Shown in pieces: positions 45,811 through 55,918 of a DNA stretch of 64,000 nucleotides. The position numbers were made by a program, and so were the translations under genes. The number at the start of each line of letters is the position of its first letter. Positions within the stretch are counted from its first letter, which is position 1. Where the stretch lies: positions 78,425 to 142,424 of the forward strand of contig LGRX02012738.1 in NCBI GenBank assembly GCA_001247695.2, in the 5' to 3' direction. Source of the DNA: Cymbomonas tetramitiformis. Its lineage: Eukaryota > Chlorophyta > Pyramimonadophyceae > Pyramimonadales > Pyramimonadaceae. A model generated the notes under the pieces. It saw nothing but the letters and a program-made list of their open reading frames with translations, did not search any database and was not told where the DNA came from.

Positions 45811-45990
45811 CCCCTTTTGCCCGCCCGTCACCCGCACCTTTGCGGACTTCATTGAGAGCACGGGGATTGCATTGGGGGCGCCCGACGAGCCGCCCGTGAG
45901 CATGAACATGCTCTCCGCGATCGAGGCGCCGGAGAGCGTGATGAGCTACGAGCCCGGAGCCTGCGCAGCAAGCGACGACGGCGACGAAGA

Positions 45991-46377
45991 TGCCTCGGCT
46001 TGGGGAGGTCTTTCCTCACTTCCTCTTTGGTGTGTGCACTCTTCGTAATTTGTGCCGCCGCCGCACCACACGCCGCCGCTACCAGTGTCGGTGGTGCCAA
46101 TGCACGCGCATGCGCGGCTACAACGGTCGGTGGTGCTGCGTGGACTGCCTCGGCAGTCCCGACTGCGGCGACTTCACCGCCTGCACCTTTCCGTGGCGTG
46201 CTGGGCGACGCAGTGGGTGGTGCAGTGCCGGATGCTATAACGCCGCGGAGACAGGCGCGGTATCGGGAGCTGCCACAGGGGTTCCGCTTCTACGGCTTTC
46301 TCCCGCTGCCGCCAGAGCTCATGGATCCTGATCCGCCGGTTCCCCCTTCACCGCCTTACTCACCGCCACCGTACTGA
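45991..46377 (+). pseudogene. Hydrophobic leader-like segment downstream of RE-A Gag
   Basis: After MPR the readable frame gives FLTSSLVCALFVICAAAAPH, which looks like a signal peptide or membrane helix. It ends in a Pro-rich tail (LPLPPELMDPDPPVPPSPP). RE-B has a similar segment in frame with Gag (LSFASLALPALMCLACVSA). Here it is one base out of frame with the preceding part, so it is probably decayed. Confidence 0.45.
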
Positions 46378-46795
46378 TCCGAGGACGAAGCGCCGGGCTC
46401 TGAGGTCTCGGCGACTGACATCGGAGATTCCTTAATTTCGTCTACGAATGATTTACCACCGGCCCCGGAGGCCGGCAACTACTGCACCCTCACCCTGCTC
46501 CGAGCTGGCCGACCAGTTCCAGGACCCTCTGGTGGCTGAAGATTGCTTACACCGTGCCTGCCTAGGGATTGTCTAGTGATTAGCTTTCTAGATGTGCAGA
46601 AGAGCTCTCTAAGTTTGAGCTGTGTTCAGGGTTTTAGCACTTAACAGCTATATCTGACAATCTTTGCTGTGAGCTGGGACCGCCCTGACCAAGAGTACAG
46701 GCCCCCAGCTGTGCTACGGTTTCCTCCTGAAGTTGAGTAGGGAGTTTGTTGCTTCGTTTCACCACTGGCTCCGGTCACCACCCTAGGAGGTGGTG

Positions 46796-47017
46796 TGCTG
46801 GATTTGACACTGTGACACCCAAAACTGTCACATGTCACTTCCTATAGTAGGCTGGGTGACCGTCACCGGCCAGTAGACGGGAAACACCCGTTAGGTATGT
46901 ATGTTATCTCGACTTTAATCAATGACACTTTTTAAAACCGTTCTGATATCGTAACCCTCAACTCAGGGTTTATCTCCCCGGCTAGATATATATTACAGCG
47001 GAATTATATATCCGACA
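46796..47017 (+). repeat. 3' LTR of RE-A
   Basis: 222 bp, TGCTGGATTTGAC to CCGACA. Differs from the reassembled 216-bp 5' LTR by a few small indels (CCGGCCAGTAG against CCGGTAG; TTTTTAAAACC against TTTAACC). Confidence 0.88.
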
Positions 47018-48299
47018 GATTTTACCGCAGCCTCCAACGGCTTTCGAGCCTGTTTCTCTCAACATCGTTGTTCCAGAGGACACAGGGGTTGGTGGTGTCG
47101 TGTCCCATGGGCAGCAGGCCTCGGATACTTATGTTTGTGCGAAGGGCGTTGGCCTAGCGATTTTGGCCACCCAATCTGTTTCTTCACAGATAACGACCAC
47201 GAGACCCGCGACTGGCTCCTCCAATACACGCAGGCTCACACGACAGGCTCCTTCTGTTCGTGTCGAGCGTCATTTTTATCATTCCGTGGACTCTGTTCCT
47301 GATTCACTCGCTGCCTCCGGGTAACAGGACATTACAACGGTATATGAGAGTGGCGAAAGTGAAGACGAATCGGAGTATCCCCTTGGGTATTTCGACGGGC
47401 CTGGCGACGACGCTTTTGGCGAATCCCGCGAGTTTGTCACTCCGCATTTTTCGTCTTCAGCAATTCAACCTTCCTCTCTGGACACAGCTTCCAGGAGGAT
47501 GACTCTGGCAGTCTTTTCGACGCTGCAACAGCAGAACTTTTACCGCCAACCTTTGTTTCTACTGGGAATGCTTCGCTCTCCTCTGAGCGCGTGGACCCAA
47601 TGGACGATGACAACTAACGACGATGAGTCATACCCCTATCATTCCGACGATCACGACGAGCACGACTCTGGTGGTGCTTACGAGGACGACGAGGCTGACC
47701 CCTCAGATTACGATTCTGGAAACCACTACGACTCCGAGTCTGGTGGTGCTGGCAGCGATTCTTACTCTGGTTACTCTTTTGGTTCATCCTAATTTCTAAA
47801 CGGACAGGCAGAGCGTTTTTACTTCTTGTTTCGACCACTAGCTGAGTTGGGATTCTCTCCGATGTATTTTAGATTCTCGTTCTGACCACTTGCGGACAGC
47901 TTGCCCCAGTAAGTCGAACCTTCAGGCAGTTATTAAGTCCTTTCAGTTCGTTCGCAATCAATGGTTCCAAGCTAAGCCGACAGGCAGCTCCGATATTTAT
48001 TACTTCTTATCCCATGAGCAGACATGCGGCACTGGTCTTAGCTGCTGACCACTAGCCGGCAGGAATTGGAATTGGGAATCTAACCCGTGTGGACTGAGCT
48101 CGCTAGCAGTCGGTATGTGTTCGGCATCCTCTGTTTATTTCTTTAACCTTGCGATTCTCTAGCTACGAGACTTAAACATTATCATTAGATGTAAACTCTA
48201 GTAGCTAGGGTGGTGACTTGCACAAGCTGTAGAGCCACCTCAGATGAGGTGGTGTGCTGGAATTGACATTGTGACATGTTCGTACTGTCACGTGTCATT

Positions 48300-48491
48300 T
48301 GTGAGATATAATATACCGTATTATATCGGGTGGTCACTGAATACTTTTCATACAAGTGTAAACTGATTATAAAGATAAACGAATATATAATGCATCTGTG
48401 ACCTAGGTATCTGTCACCAAGTACTGTACGAGTACTGGTACAGTCGAACGGAGTCATGCAAGTTATGACCTACGGTGCACTGACTCCAGCA
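48300..48491 (-). repeat. 3' LTR of RE-B
   Basis: 192 bp, plus-strand TGTGAGATATAATATACCG to GACTCCAGCA. Confidence 0.9.
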
Positions 48492-49034
48492 CACCACCCT
48501 GTAACTGTACGGAGCAGGGAACATATCAAACTTTTATGTCGTACGGCCAACACTCAAAATTTCCATCGGCCAAATTTCGGCCATCCCGGCCAAAATCTAA
48601 AATCGCCCGACGCAGGCGTAAATTTTTAATTTTATGTATGGCAATATCATAAAAATCGCAAAAATTCGGGGGAATTTTCAAAATTTTACATAATTCGTTT
48701 CGGCCAACAAGCAAAAGCACACTCGGCCAAACCTCGGCCACAGCCCTCATCGTACGGCCACAGACCGGTCATAGGGGGTTGATATGTTCCCTGGTACGAA
48801 GTGCTGTTCAGGTGGCAGATAAAGTCCAAAGTTCCGAAACAACAAACAGCTCGTAGCTGGAAACTGCTAGAGGGAGGCCTGTGCTTTAGCCAGGGCGGTC
48901 CCTTCCTAAAACTGCTGCTAGGATACTGCTTTCAAGCTAAGTTCCTACAGATCAATTTTGCAGATACTCAGCCACTTTCAAAGTGGTCTACAGAGTTGCA
49001 GAGTTCACCAGAGTTGAAGAAGTTGTCAGTGTCA

Positions 49035-49150
49035 AAGATGTTCAACCAGAACCAGAGTCCAGAAGTCATAATCCAGAACCAGAGTCCAGAGCCCAGAGTC
49101 CAGAACCAGAAGCCAGAACCATAATCCAGAAGCCAAGACCAGAAACCAGA
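49035..49150. repeat. Minisatellite of CCAGAACCAGAGTC-type units
   Basis: Short degenerate repeats of CCAGAGTC/CCAGAAGC at the 3' end of the RE-B frame. They encode the Trp/Phe/Gly-rich tail on the minus strand. Confidence 0.75.
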
Positions 49151-50793
49151 GGCAGGAGAAGACTCGTAGAGCAAAATTAGGAATCCCGAAAAGTGAAAAT
49201 CTGAACTCAAACCTGCCGAAACCAAAGAAGGAAAAGGAATGCCGAAAGGAAGAGTGTACGGCAAGGCAGACAGACTGTTGGCAGTCACCCCAGTGGGATG
49301 TACCGCTGCGGTGAATCCAGGGGCTCGATCGAGCACCACCGAACCCTGAACCGCCGACACACATGCAAGACACATGAGTGCGGGCAGGGCTAGAGATGCA
49401 AAAGAGAGGACCCTCGGCATGGTTGCCACACCGACACGTGACCGTGCAGCCGGTGGGGCCGAGGGAATCTCGTCTCCGGAGTAAGAGAAAACGTCGGAGT
49501 CGTCGTCATCGTCGATCACGGAAAGCTCTCCCGGGTGAATCGACTCGTGAACCGAGTCAATCGAACACAATTTAAGGGAGGGGTTAGAGCATGCCGGCAT
49601 TACCTGGTCCATAAAAGTGACACGAAGTGGTTCCTCGAAAGGAGACCCGAAAGAAGCGGGGTCCGATGCCGAAACCGGGTGGAGCCCAGCGTCGATCTCG
49701 TGATTGGCAGGTGGTGGCGCACCGCACACCACCTGCGGTACAGACAGAGTACCGACGTGTAGTGGTGGATGCTTACCAGCGGCGGCAGCACCACCGACCT
49801 GTGCAGCCGCAGCCGCAGACCGCAGGGTGTCCAGGACACCCTGCGCATCGGACAGCACACCACCCATGCGAGCGTCCGAAGCACCACGACCCAAGCCCGC
49901 ATAGTGAGCGCGCAATCCCACATCGCGCTGCACCTGGTAAGTAAAGGGCTCAGGGTCGTCACGTACCAGTGGCTGGTCGTGCTGGTGGCATAGGTCAGCG
50001 AAGTCCTCGTCGTTCTCGTTGTCGAAGGCGGTCTGGAAGGCCGAAACCACCTCGTCCAAGTCCATGGCGGCATCACGTAGCTCAACATCGCACGAACCAC
50101 ACACCTCAGGGCAACGTGCAGTGTCGTGAAAGTGTCCAGGGCAGAGTGGGCACTCCTGTACGAAGGCCGAGGATGCGGAGTGAAATGAGATGCTCCTAGC
50201 ACCCTGCGCCCTAACACCCTGAGGCCAATTCCCGCCTTTCGGGAGTGGGGATGCCGCGAAGCGGTGCTTCCATCCCACGCGACGGTCACGTCCGTGAAAC
50301 TTACCGTCCGTACGACGGTTTCGTTCATCACGCCACTTGGACGGTGGAAATCTCACACCACCGCCTCCATGCGGACGGTGAGAATCCTTCCGTGGCGGCG
50401 GTGTGTTTAGGGAAACATCTCGCTCGTCTTGTCGTAGGGAGGCAAGCAGGGTAGAGGCCTCACCAATAACACGAGCGAACTCCTCGAGGAAGTCCGAAAT
50501 GTCACTTTGCTCGTTACCTGTGTAGGCCAAACCGAGAGGCGTGTGCGCCGGGATAGGTGTACAGTAACCGGTAAACGATATTTGACACGAAGTGGGAACT
50601 CCTTCCGCGCGATCGCGAGGTCAGACAGGATGTCATCATCATTTCACCGGAAATTTCCGGCGAAATTCACATTCGCGTTTCGTCACGTGTGTCGCTCGCG
50701 GGAAATCCGTTACAGTACTGTACGTTCCCACCTTTCTAACACCTTTCTAACACAATTGCGCCTCCACTTTCAACTTGCATTCCATGCTGCATT

Positions 50794-51069
50794 ATGGCTG
50801 TACCAGTGCGGGCGCCGAACCCAGAAGCTGACGCAGCTCGCCCATACAACCCCCACACTCTTAGACAGGCTAGGAATCACGCTATCCCTCCTTTTCGCCA
50901 CTGGCGCCTAGAGTTCTATTCAGCGCGCGAAGAAGACGTCGGCGAAGATCTTCCTTTGCAGTTTAGAGCGGATCTTCGTCGCTGGCTGCAAACTCGGGAC
51001 TGCGGGTTTTTCTGGGTATTTTACTCCGCTAGTGGGATACCTCGTTTAACAGTCCCCGCGTGGTGGTAG
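50794..51069 (+). CDS. Small unknown ORF inside element D
   Basis: 91 codons, start MAVPVRAPNPEADAARPYNP. The middle is Arg/Glu rich, the C-terminus hydrophobic (FFWVFYSASGIPRL). No family recognised. It may be chance or a captured fragment. Confidence 0.25.
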   Translation: MAVPVRAPNPEADAARPYNPHTLRQARNHAIPPFRHWRLEFYSAREEDVGEDLPLQFRADLRRWLQTRDCGFFWVFYSASGIPRLTVPAWW

Positions 51070-51735
51070 AGATCCCTGATGCCTATTCTACGAAAGGTGG
51101 GTTTACACACCGTAAGGACCCCTTACGGTGGGTTACCCAACCCTAAGTAAAACGATTATTTCAGCCCCTAAACTGACCCCCTGGTCATGTTCATGGTGGC
51201 AGGGTGACTTTAGACACTCCCAAGAGGCATCCGCGAAGAATTATATCGGATGTATCCGGGTTTGTTAACCTGAAAACCCAAACCCAAACCGGCAAACCAA
51301 TTATCGCATATAAATCGTGTCATATAGCGTAAAAACCGTCATACCACCCTCACTTCGCGTGACATTTTGAGGGTCAAGATGGCCTCGAATGAAAATTTTG
51401 ACAAGACACTGCGGCAGAAAGAGCAGCTCGAGAACTTGACAACATAGGTCTCCAAATTTCCAAAGGGCCATCGAGGAAGGCCACATATCTACCAATATAC
51501 AAAATTATGTGGTAACCCACCGTAAGCATATATGATCGGAACCCGCTACACCCCCCCATTTCGCGAGCGCATTACACACATCGGGCACATCGCATCCATC
51601 CATAGTATGTTCCTCAGCTTTCATTCAACTCATAAACTGTCTGAAAATCGATAGGTTTGACACCGTAGACCTCATAACGCCACCACTACAGGCCGCCGAA
51701 AATTCCTACAGCGTTGAGATTGGGAAGGCGCTTAC

Positions 51736-52013
51736 CAGGCGAACGTGTTTACGGATCCCTTCTTCACCTTTCCGTACTCCACCAGGGAGCCAGGCGGGAA
51801 GATGACGTTGAACCAGTTGTCTTCCACTGCGTGCTTCGTCCTACAGCGTCGGATGTTGGACGCCTTGGGCTCCCCGCGCATGCCCCACCTGCACGCAAAG
51901 CACATGTCTGTGTGCGGCGAGCCATGCGCGTCCAGTCCTTGTTGGATACGGCTGGCTAGTTTTTGTTGGTACGCCGCGCTGAACTTATCAGGGTCTACTG
52001 AGGCTCCTGTCAT
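51736..52013 (-). CDS. Exon-like ORF inside element D
   Basis: About 92 codons from MTGASVDPDKFSAAYQQKL to KGSVNTFAW, where a good donor (CCTG|GTAAGC) follows. It contains CFACRWGMRG and HGSPHTDMC, Cys/His spacing that could bind metal. It may be the first exon of a captured host gene or of a decayed element protein. Function unknown. Confidence 0.35.
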
Positions 52014-53513
52014 TAGTAGACTAGAAGAAAAAAGAAAGGGAAGTCGCGAAAGAAGTCAGTAATGCACTGCTGGCGGCTTATTCAAGTGAAATTCGAGTGA
52101 AAGCCGCATGCAACACAGCATGCAACCTGCAGAATGTACACACAATCTTCAAAATTCGGTGTACGATGTAACAGATTTCCCGCGAGCGACACACGTGACG
52201 AAACGCGAATGTGAATTTCGCCGGAAATTTCCGGTGAAATGATGATGACATCCTGTCTGACCTCGCGATCGCGCGGGAGGAGTTCCCACTTCGTGTCAAA
52301 TATCGTTTACCGTGTAACCTTAGGGCGGTTGGGAGGGCCATTCGGGTTCGCACACCACCACACCTCCAGAACGTGGGTGTAAACTTCCTCGATGCCCACT
52401 TTCGCCAGCTCAGTGTCCAGGCGAAGTGGGGTTATTACCTCTTTGTAGAACTCGGCGTCCAGTGCCGCCAACAGTTGCCTCTTGGCGGCTTCGTCGTCCA
52501 GGGGACCCGCTCCGCTAGCCGCGATAGTCTTCAGGCATTCGTCAAATTGCGCGACCAAGGGCTCAGGGTCATCAGACGAACCAAAAGAAATGCTCAAGAG
52601 CTCTTCGTGGTGGCGTAGCGGTCGATGTCCAGGCAGCAGGAGCCGCTTGGTGATCTCTAAGAAACAGAGCTCGCTTACCGTCACGAGGAGAAATTCGGGC
52701 CGAAGCGTCAACCCACCTTCGAGCTGGAGAGTGGGGAGTCGTCAAAGACACCAAAGCACGAAGCAAAATGTCGTTGTAAATGGGGTGCACTTCTTTGGTG
52801 ACGTCCACGAGGTCAAAGATATCCTCGCTGGCGGTGTCCTTGTTGACGAAAGAGGCCTCCAAGGCAGTCACCAAGGAGTCCCAAAGTAGTTGACGATGTG
52901 GCTCACTCCCTGAAAACGAAGACGCCTTCGTTCCCAATGTGTCCTTCGCGACACGCTTCACAACGTCAATGTCCCAGGACGATTGTAACACGGCATTGCC
53001 GCGTGTCCTGTCAGCAGCAGCGAGCACGACCTTCGCTGACTGCGGGGTGCTCTTATAGCGAGCACCCACGTTCCTAGCAAAAATTGAATCAAGGCGCATT
53101 CTAGCGCCCACGGCAGGTGTACCAACTGAGGATGTAGTCATCAGAATAAATTCCTATAGGAGGGGGGTTGGGGAAAAGGCGAGGCGCAAATCGTAAGGTG
53201 GCGGGCGACGGTAATGCAGTTGCGGAGTAAGTACAAGATGGGATCGAACGAAATCAACGAAGTCGAATACGCGACGGCCAAGGAGATGTCGACAGGGGTG
53301 ATCAGTCCAAGTCAAAAAACGAAATCCAACGCGGACACTCGAAGAAGTTGCCGAAAGTCCCAATCCGAAATCTCACCGCAACTTAGCTTAAACCGCACGC
53401 CCTAAAGTGGCCGATTCAACACCCCGCGAGGCCCCAACGCCCCGCCAAGCGGAAAAGCTTAGCCAAGCATGGCAAAGTCAGCAGTGAGAAAAGCGGGGTA
53501 ATACCCCATAACC

Positions 53514-53705
53514 TGTGAGATATAATATACCGTATTATATCGGGTGGTCACTGAATACTTTTCATACAAGTGTAAACTGATTATAAAGATAAACGAATAT
53601 ATAATGCATCTGTGACCTAGGTATCTGTCACCAAGTACTGTACGAGTACTGGTACAGTCGATCGGAGTCATGCAAGTTATGACCTACGGTGCACTGACTC
53701 CAGCA
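53514..53705 (-). repeat. 5' LTR of RE-B
   Basis: 192 bp, one mismatch from the copy at 48300-48491. The remaining RE-H LTR resumes at 53711 after the TCATT duplication. Confidence 0.9.
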
Positions 53706-53845
53706 TCATTTCCGGTATATCATCTTCGGCGACTCTGCTTGTGTCAGTCAGGGTATATATCTCGTATGTTATCCATATCTTAAGTTCGTTCTATGTCTGC
53801 CGGGAGCGTTCTCCCCTTGGCTGCTGCACTGTTTCTTGCACATAT

Positions 53846-54560
53846 TCATATTTCGCACTCTAGTTTTCAGATGTCGATTGAGCAATGTGCAAGATATAGG
53901 TTACGATCCAAAAAATCGGTTCTCTAGCACTATGATTCTACTTTGCGAGTCACGGGCTGAGTGTTGCACCGAACATATATATCTAATAGCATTCATACGT
54001 TATATTTAGCGATGCAACGGGAATCTCCCATAGAGGCGAACTTTTGAACATGCATCACTTTGCATTTGTTGTTGGCATCCGCCCTTTGGGTATTTCCGCC
54101 CGAAATACAAATCAGTCATGCACTTCCCTTGAGGTCACGGGCTCAAGGGAAGCGCTTGCGTATGCCAAATAGTTACTCGAAGAGAGTTCACCGAAATGAT
54201 GGCGTTCATCCTTTTAGTATGCGCCCAAATCCCTCATGCGTCCCTCAAAAATAGGTTCTCGCTCTTGTTTCCAAGGAGCATGCCGAGCAGCATTGTGCAC
54301 GCATGCCCCTCTGAAAAAAACACGATATCATTTGGGGGTGTAAGATAACATCCCGCTGAATGTTGTGTGAAAAAATATCATGTACACCAAGAAATATATG
54401 CATACAGCAAGCAGACCCTCCGTTTTCATCGTTAAAATGTAAAGAAATTCTCGGTCAAAGCTTTGTCGGAACGCTCAGAAGCGAGGAAGTTGGGATTCGG
54501 AGACGATCGAGCGACAAAACTGAACTTTCAGGGTTTTCGAGTAACTCAACCCTACAAGAC
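53846..54560. other. Right interior of TIR element T
   Basis: No gene recognised. ACAAGACGCACACGTGCGTC near 54,560 is a perfect local palindrome next to the inward end of T's right TIR. Confidence 0.4.
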
Positions 54561-54839
54561 GCACACGTGCGTCTTGTAGCCGCCACGGCAAAGACTGGGC
54601 GTGGCATCCCCTTAGTTTATACCCCTTGGAGTAGTCAGCGCCGCCATCGCACGCCATCTCAGCGCCAGAGCCAGTAGCCCCATCTTCATCTTACATGTCG
54701 ATGTGTCCCACATATTTTCATTTATATAGACAACTCCTCGCTCTCGTTTGAGACACAGAGACAGGCCAAGGGGGAGTAACTATAGTATACGTATGATACT
54801 AGCTACGCTAGTACTTGGATAAACTCAATAGATAAATAA

Positions 54840-55131
54840 ACCCTACGCTAGATATACCCGGAACGGTCTCGGACGGTTTCGGAGTCTAGCCTACCTGTGA
54901 CACAACGTGTGTCACAGCACGAGCCTATAGATCAGTCAGCAGTCCAGAGTCGTGGCCTAGTGATCTGTCATAGGGGCCTGCACTACCGGGACTCCCGGTC
55001 AGGGCTGCCTATACAGATTTCAGCAGAATATATATAGAGTTTGGGGTGACACAAATAGACCACAGAAGATGACATACATGAATGCCACTAGACTGTACGA
55101 ACTAGTCGTAGTCGTCGTGTCAATTCCAGCA
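54840..55131 (-). repeat. Possible solo or relic LTR of the same family, minus orientation
   Basis: The right edge reads TCAATTCCAGCA, the reverse of the TGCTGGAATTGA start of RE-H's 3' LTR. The body has TGTGACACAACGTGTGTCAC and AT-rich stretches like the other LTRs. The far end and any target duplication could not be fixed. Confidence 0.3.
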
Positions 55132-55354
55132 GCTTGTGCCCGCCCGGGGGGGCATGTGGCGACATGGTAGGTGGTTGTACACGTCACGAAACTACTGTTG
55201 GTTATACCCCTAAGACCGGGATATATTCACTTAGTGGTCGGTTTATCAGAATGTATTAAAGTTGATAAGTTAGCCCGTTATATAGGCATAAACAGTTAGG
55301 GTCCTGGTTCGGGTGACAGTCACAAACACTACTACGGGAAGAGTCACAAAAGCA

Positions 55355-55522
55355 TGCTGGAAGTGACGCCCCGACTGTCATTCCTATAGTTAGGGTGTAT
55401 GACTGTCACCGGTCCCGGAACCCTAGACCCCGAACATATAACGGGAAGACTGAGTATTCTCACCGATATCTATTCTGATTATCTATCTCACCGAATATAC
55501 AGTCCAGCTGATATATTCAGCA
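55355..55522 (+). repeat. 5' LTR of RE-C
   Basis: 168 bp, diverged from the LTRs of RE-A, RE-B and RE-H but with the same TGCTGGA start and the ACTGTCATTCCTATAGTTAG / GTGTATGACTGTCACCGG block layout seen in RE-A. Confidence 0.7.
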
Positions 55523-55918
55523 GGTTTGGTACCACGCACACTTAATTTTACACTGCGACGTTGGCCATGAGTGGCTAAACACCGACGCTTGAGATGGGGT
55601 GAGGACCCGCGTTAGAGAGGCTTTCGGTATGGGCGGTGTGGCTCAGTTACGGACGCGCGGTTGATTGGACATGATTGATTGGGGTGCGCGTTATGGCAGC
55701 TTGATTTCCGTGCAGTATCGTTGGGCTGGATTTTGTTGTTTCTGGTCACTAGCACACCGTCCGACATTGATCACGTCCTTTCGTCCCACACGACCGCGTA
55801 CATTTTGCTGTTTCCCCGATTTATCCTCGACGACCCGCCGCAACTCGCAAGCCGTCGCCCACACCGTTAGCCTCGCCTCGCATTATCCACCTCACCCTGT
55901 CGCTATAGTCATTTCATC

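Larger units (their letters stand above)
38000..47017 (+). mobile_element. Gag-only LTR retroelement RE-A, its 5' LTR split by CACTA element A
   Basis: Flanked by a perfect 5-bp duplication GATTT (37995-37999 and 47018-47022). The 5' LTR is 38000-38009 plus 43671-43876; the 3' LTR is 46796-47017. Both start TGCTGGATTTGACACTG and end TATCCGACA. Primer-binding region GGTTTGGCCCCACTTACGC; polypurine tract AGGAGGTGGTG. The coding capacity is one Gag-like frame and a hydrophobic segment only. This matches the non-autonomous class called TR-GAG in plants. Confidence 0.88.
37837..47792 (+). pseudogene. RE-H Gag-like frame, interrupted by RE-A
   Basis: The frame starts ATG at 37837 (MALENGLSDGELHALLLSC) and runs into RE-A at 38000. 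On the far side (from 47023) the same frame resumes and continues to a TAA at 47322-47324. It then stays open to 47792, ending in an acidic Asp/Ser/Tyr-rich tail. Removing RE-A and one GATTT copy keeps the frame. No zinc knuckle and no polymerase were seen. Gag identity is inferred from position between LTRs, not from clear sequence similarity. Confidence 0.5.
50569..52312. mobile_element. TIR DNA element D inserted in RE-B gag
   Basis: 1.74 kb with terminal inverted repeats of about 150 bp (CGGTAAACGATATTTGACAC at both ends, only a few mismatches). Flanks GTAAC(C) on both sides suggest a 6- to 8-bp imperfect target duplication. It interrupts the Gag frame of RE-B. The interior has two short frames, neither a recognisable transposase. 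Confidence 0.8.
48968..53141 (-). pseudogene. Gag-like frame of RE-B, split by element D and one frameshift
   Basis: The N-terminal part runs 53141 to about 52,320 with a one-base shift near 52,660 (DGKRALFL is followed in the next frame by EITKRLLL). Element D then interrupts it. The C-terminal part continues from about 50,568 to 48,968. Visible features: capsid-like helices (AALDAEFYKEVITPLRLD), basic RFAASPLPKGGNWPQGV, and a canonical CX2CX4HX4C zinc knuckle CPLCPGHFHDTARC. After these come FMDQVMPAC, an Asp-rich patch, a hydrophobic helix LSFASLALPALMCLACVSA and a Trp/Phe-rich tail from a minisatellite. No polymerase. Confidence 0.7.
48300..53705 (-). mobile_element. Gag-only LTR retroelement RE-B, minus orientation, inside RE-H's 3' LTR
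   Basis: 192-bp LTRs at 48300-48491 and 53514-53705 differ by one base (GTCGAACGG against GTCGATCGG), so insertion is recent. TCATT is duplicated at 48295-48299 and 53706-53710, and the two sides rejoin into RE-H's LTR. On the minus strand the LTR starts TGCTGGAGTCAG, the primer region is GGTTATGGGGTATTACCCC and the polypurine tract is AGGGTGGTG. Confidence 0.92.
37440..53840 (+). mobile_element. LTR retroelement RE-H, split by RE-A and RE-B
   Basis: The 5' LTR at 37440-37614 runs TGTTGGAATTGG to CTAACA. The 3' LTR is in two pieces, 48255-48299 and 53711-53840, ending TTGCA, because RE-B landed in it. A perfect 5-bp duplication CATAT flanks the whole (37435-37439 and 53841-53845). GGTTATGGTCCCACTT follows the 5' LTR (primer-binding region), and GAGGTGGTG precedes the 3' LTR (polypurine tract). 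The interior is 37615-37999 plus 47023-48254. Confidence 0.88.
36635..54629. mobile_element. TIR element T, outer shell of the nested insertions
   Basis: Left end AGTAG|CCCAAGGGGTATAC and right end TATACCCCTTGG|AGTAG are inverted. Inverted similarity continues inward (CTAAGGGGATGCC; GGCGGCTACAAGACGCACG). The AGTAG duplications lie at 36630-36634 and 54630-54634. Without the 16.4 kb insertion of RE-H the element would be only about 1.6 kb and shows no transposase, so it is non-autonomous. One extra C at the left end makes the exact tip uncertain. Confidence 0.65.

Noticed and set aside
44980..45909. 309-codon minus-strand frame
   Set aside because: Antisense shadow of the RE-A Gag frame, which has the capsid-like and zinc-knuckle features.
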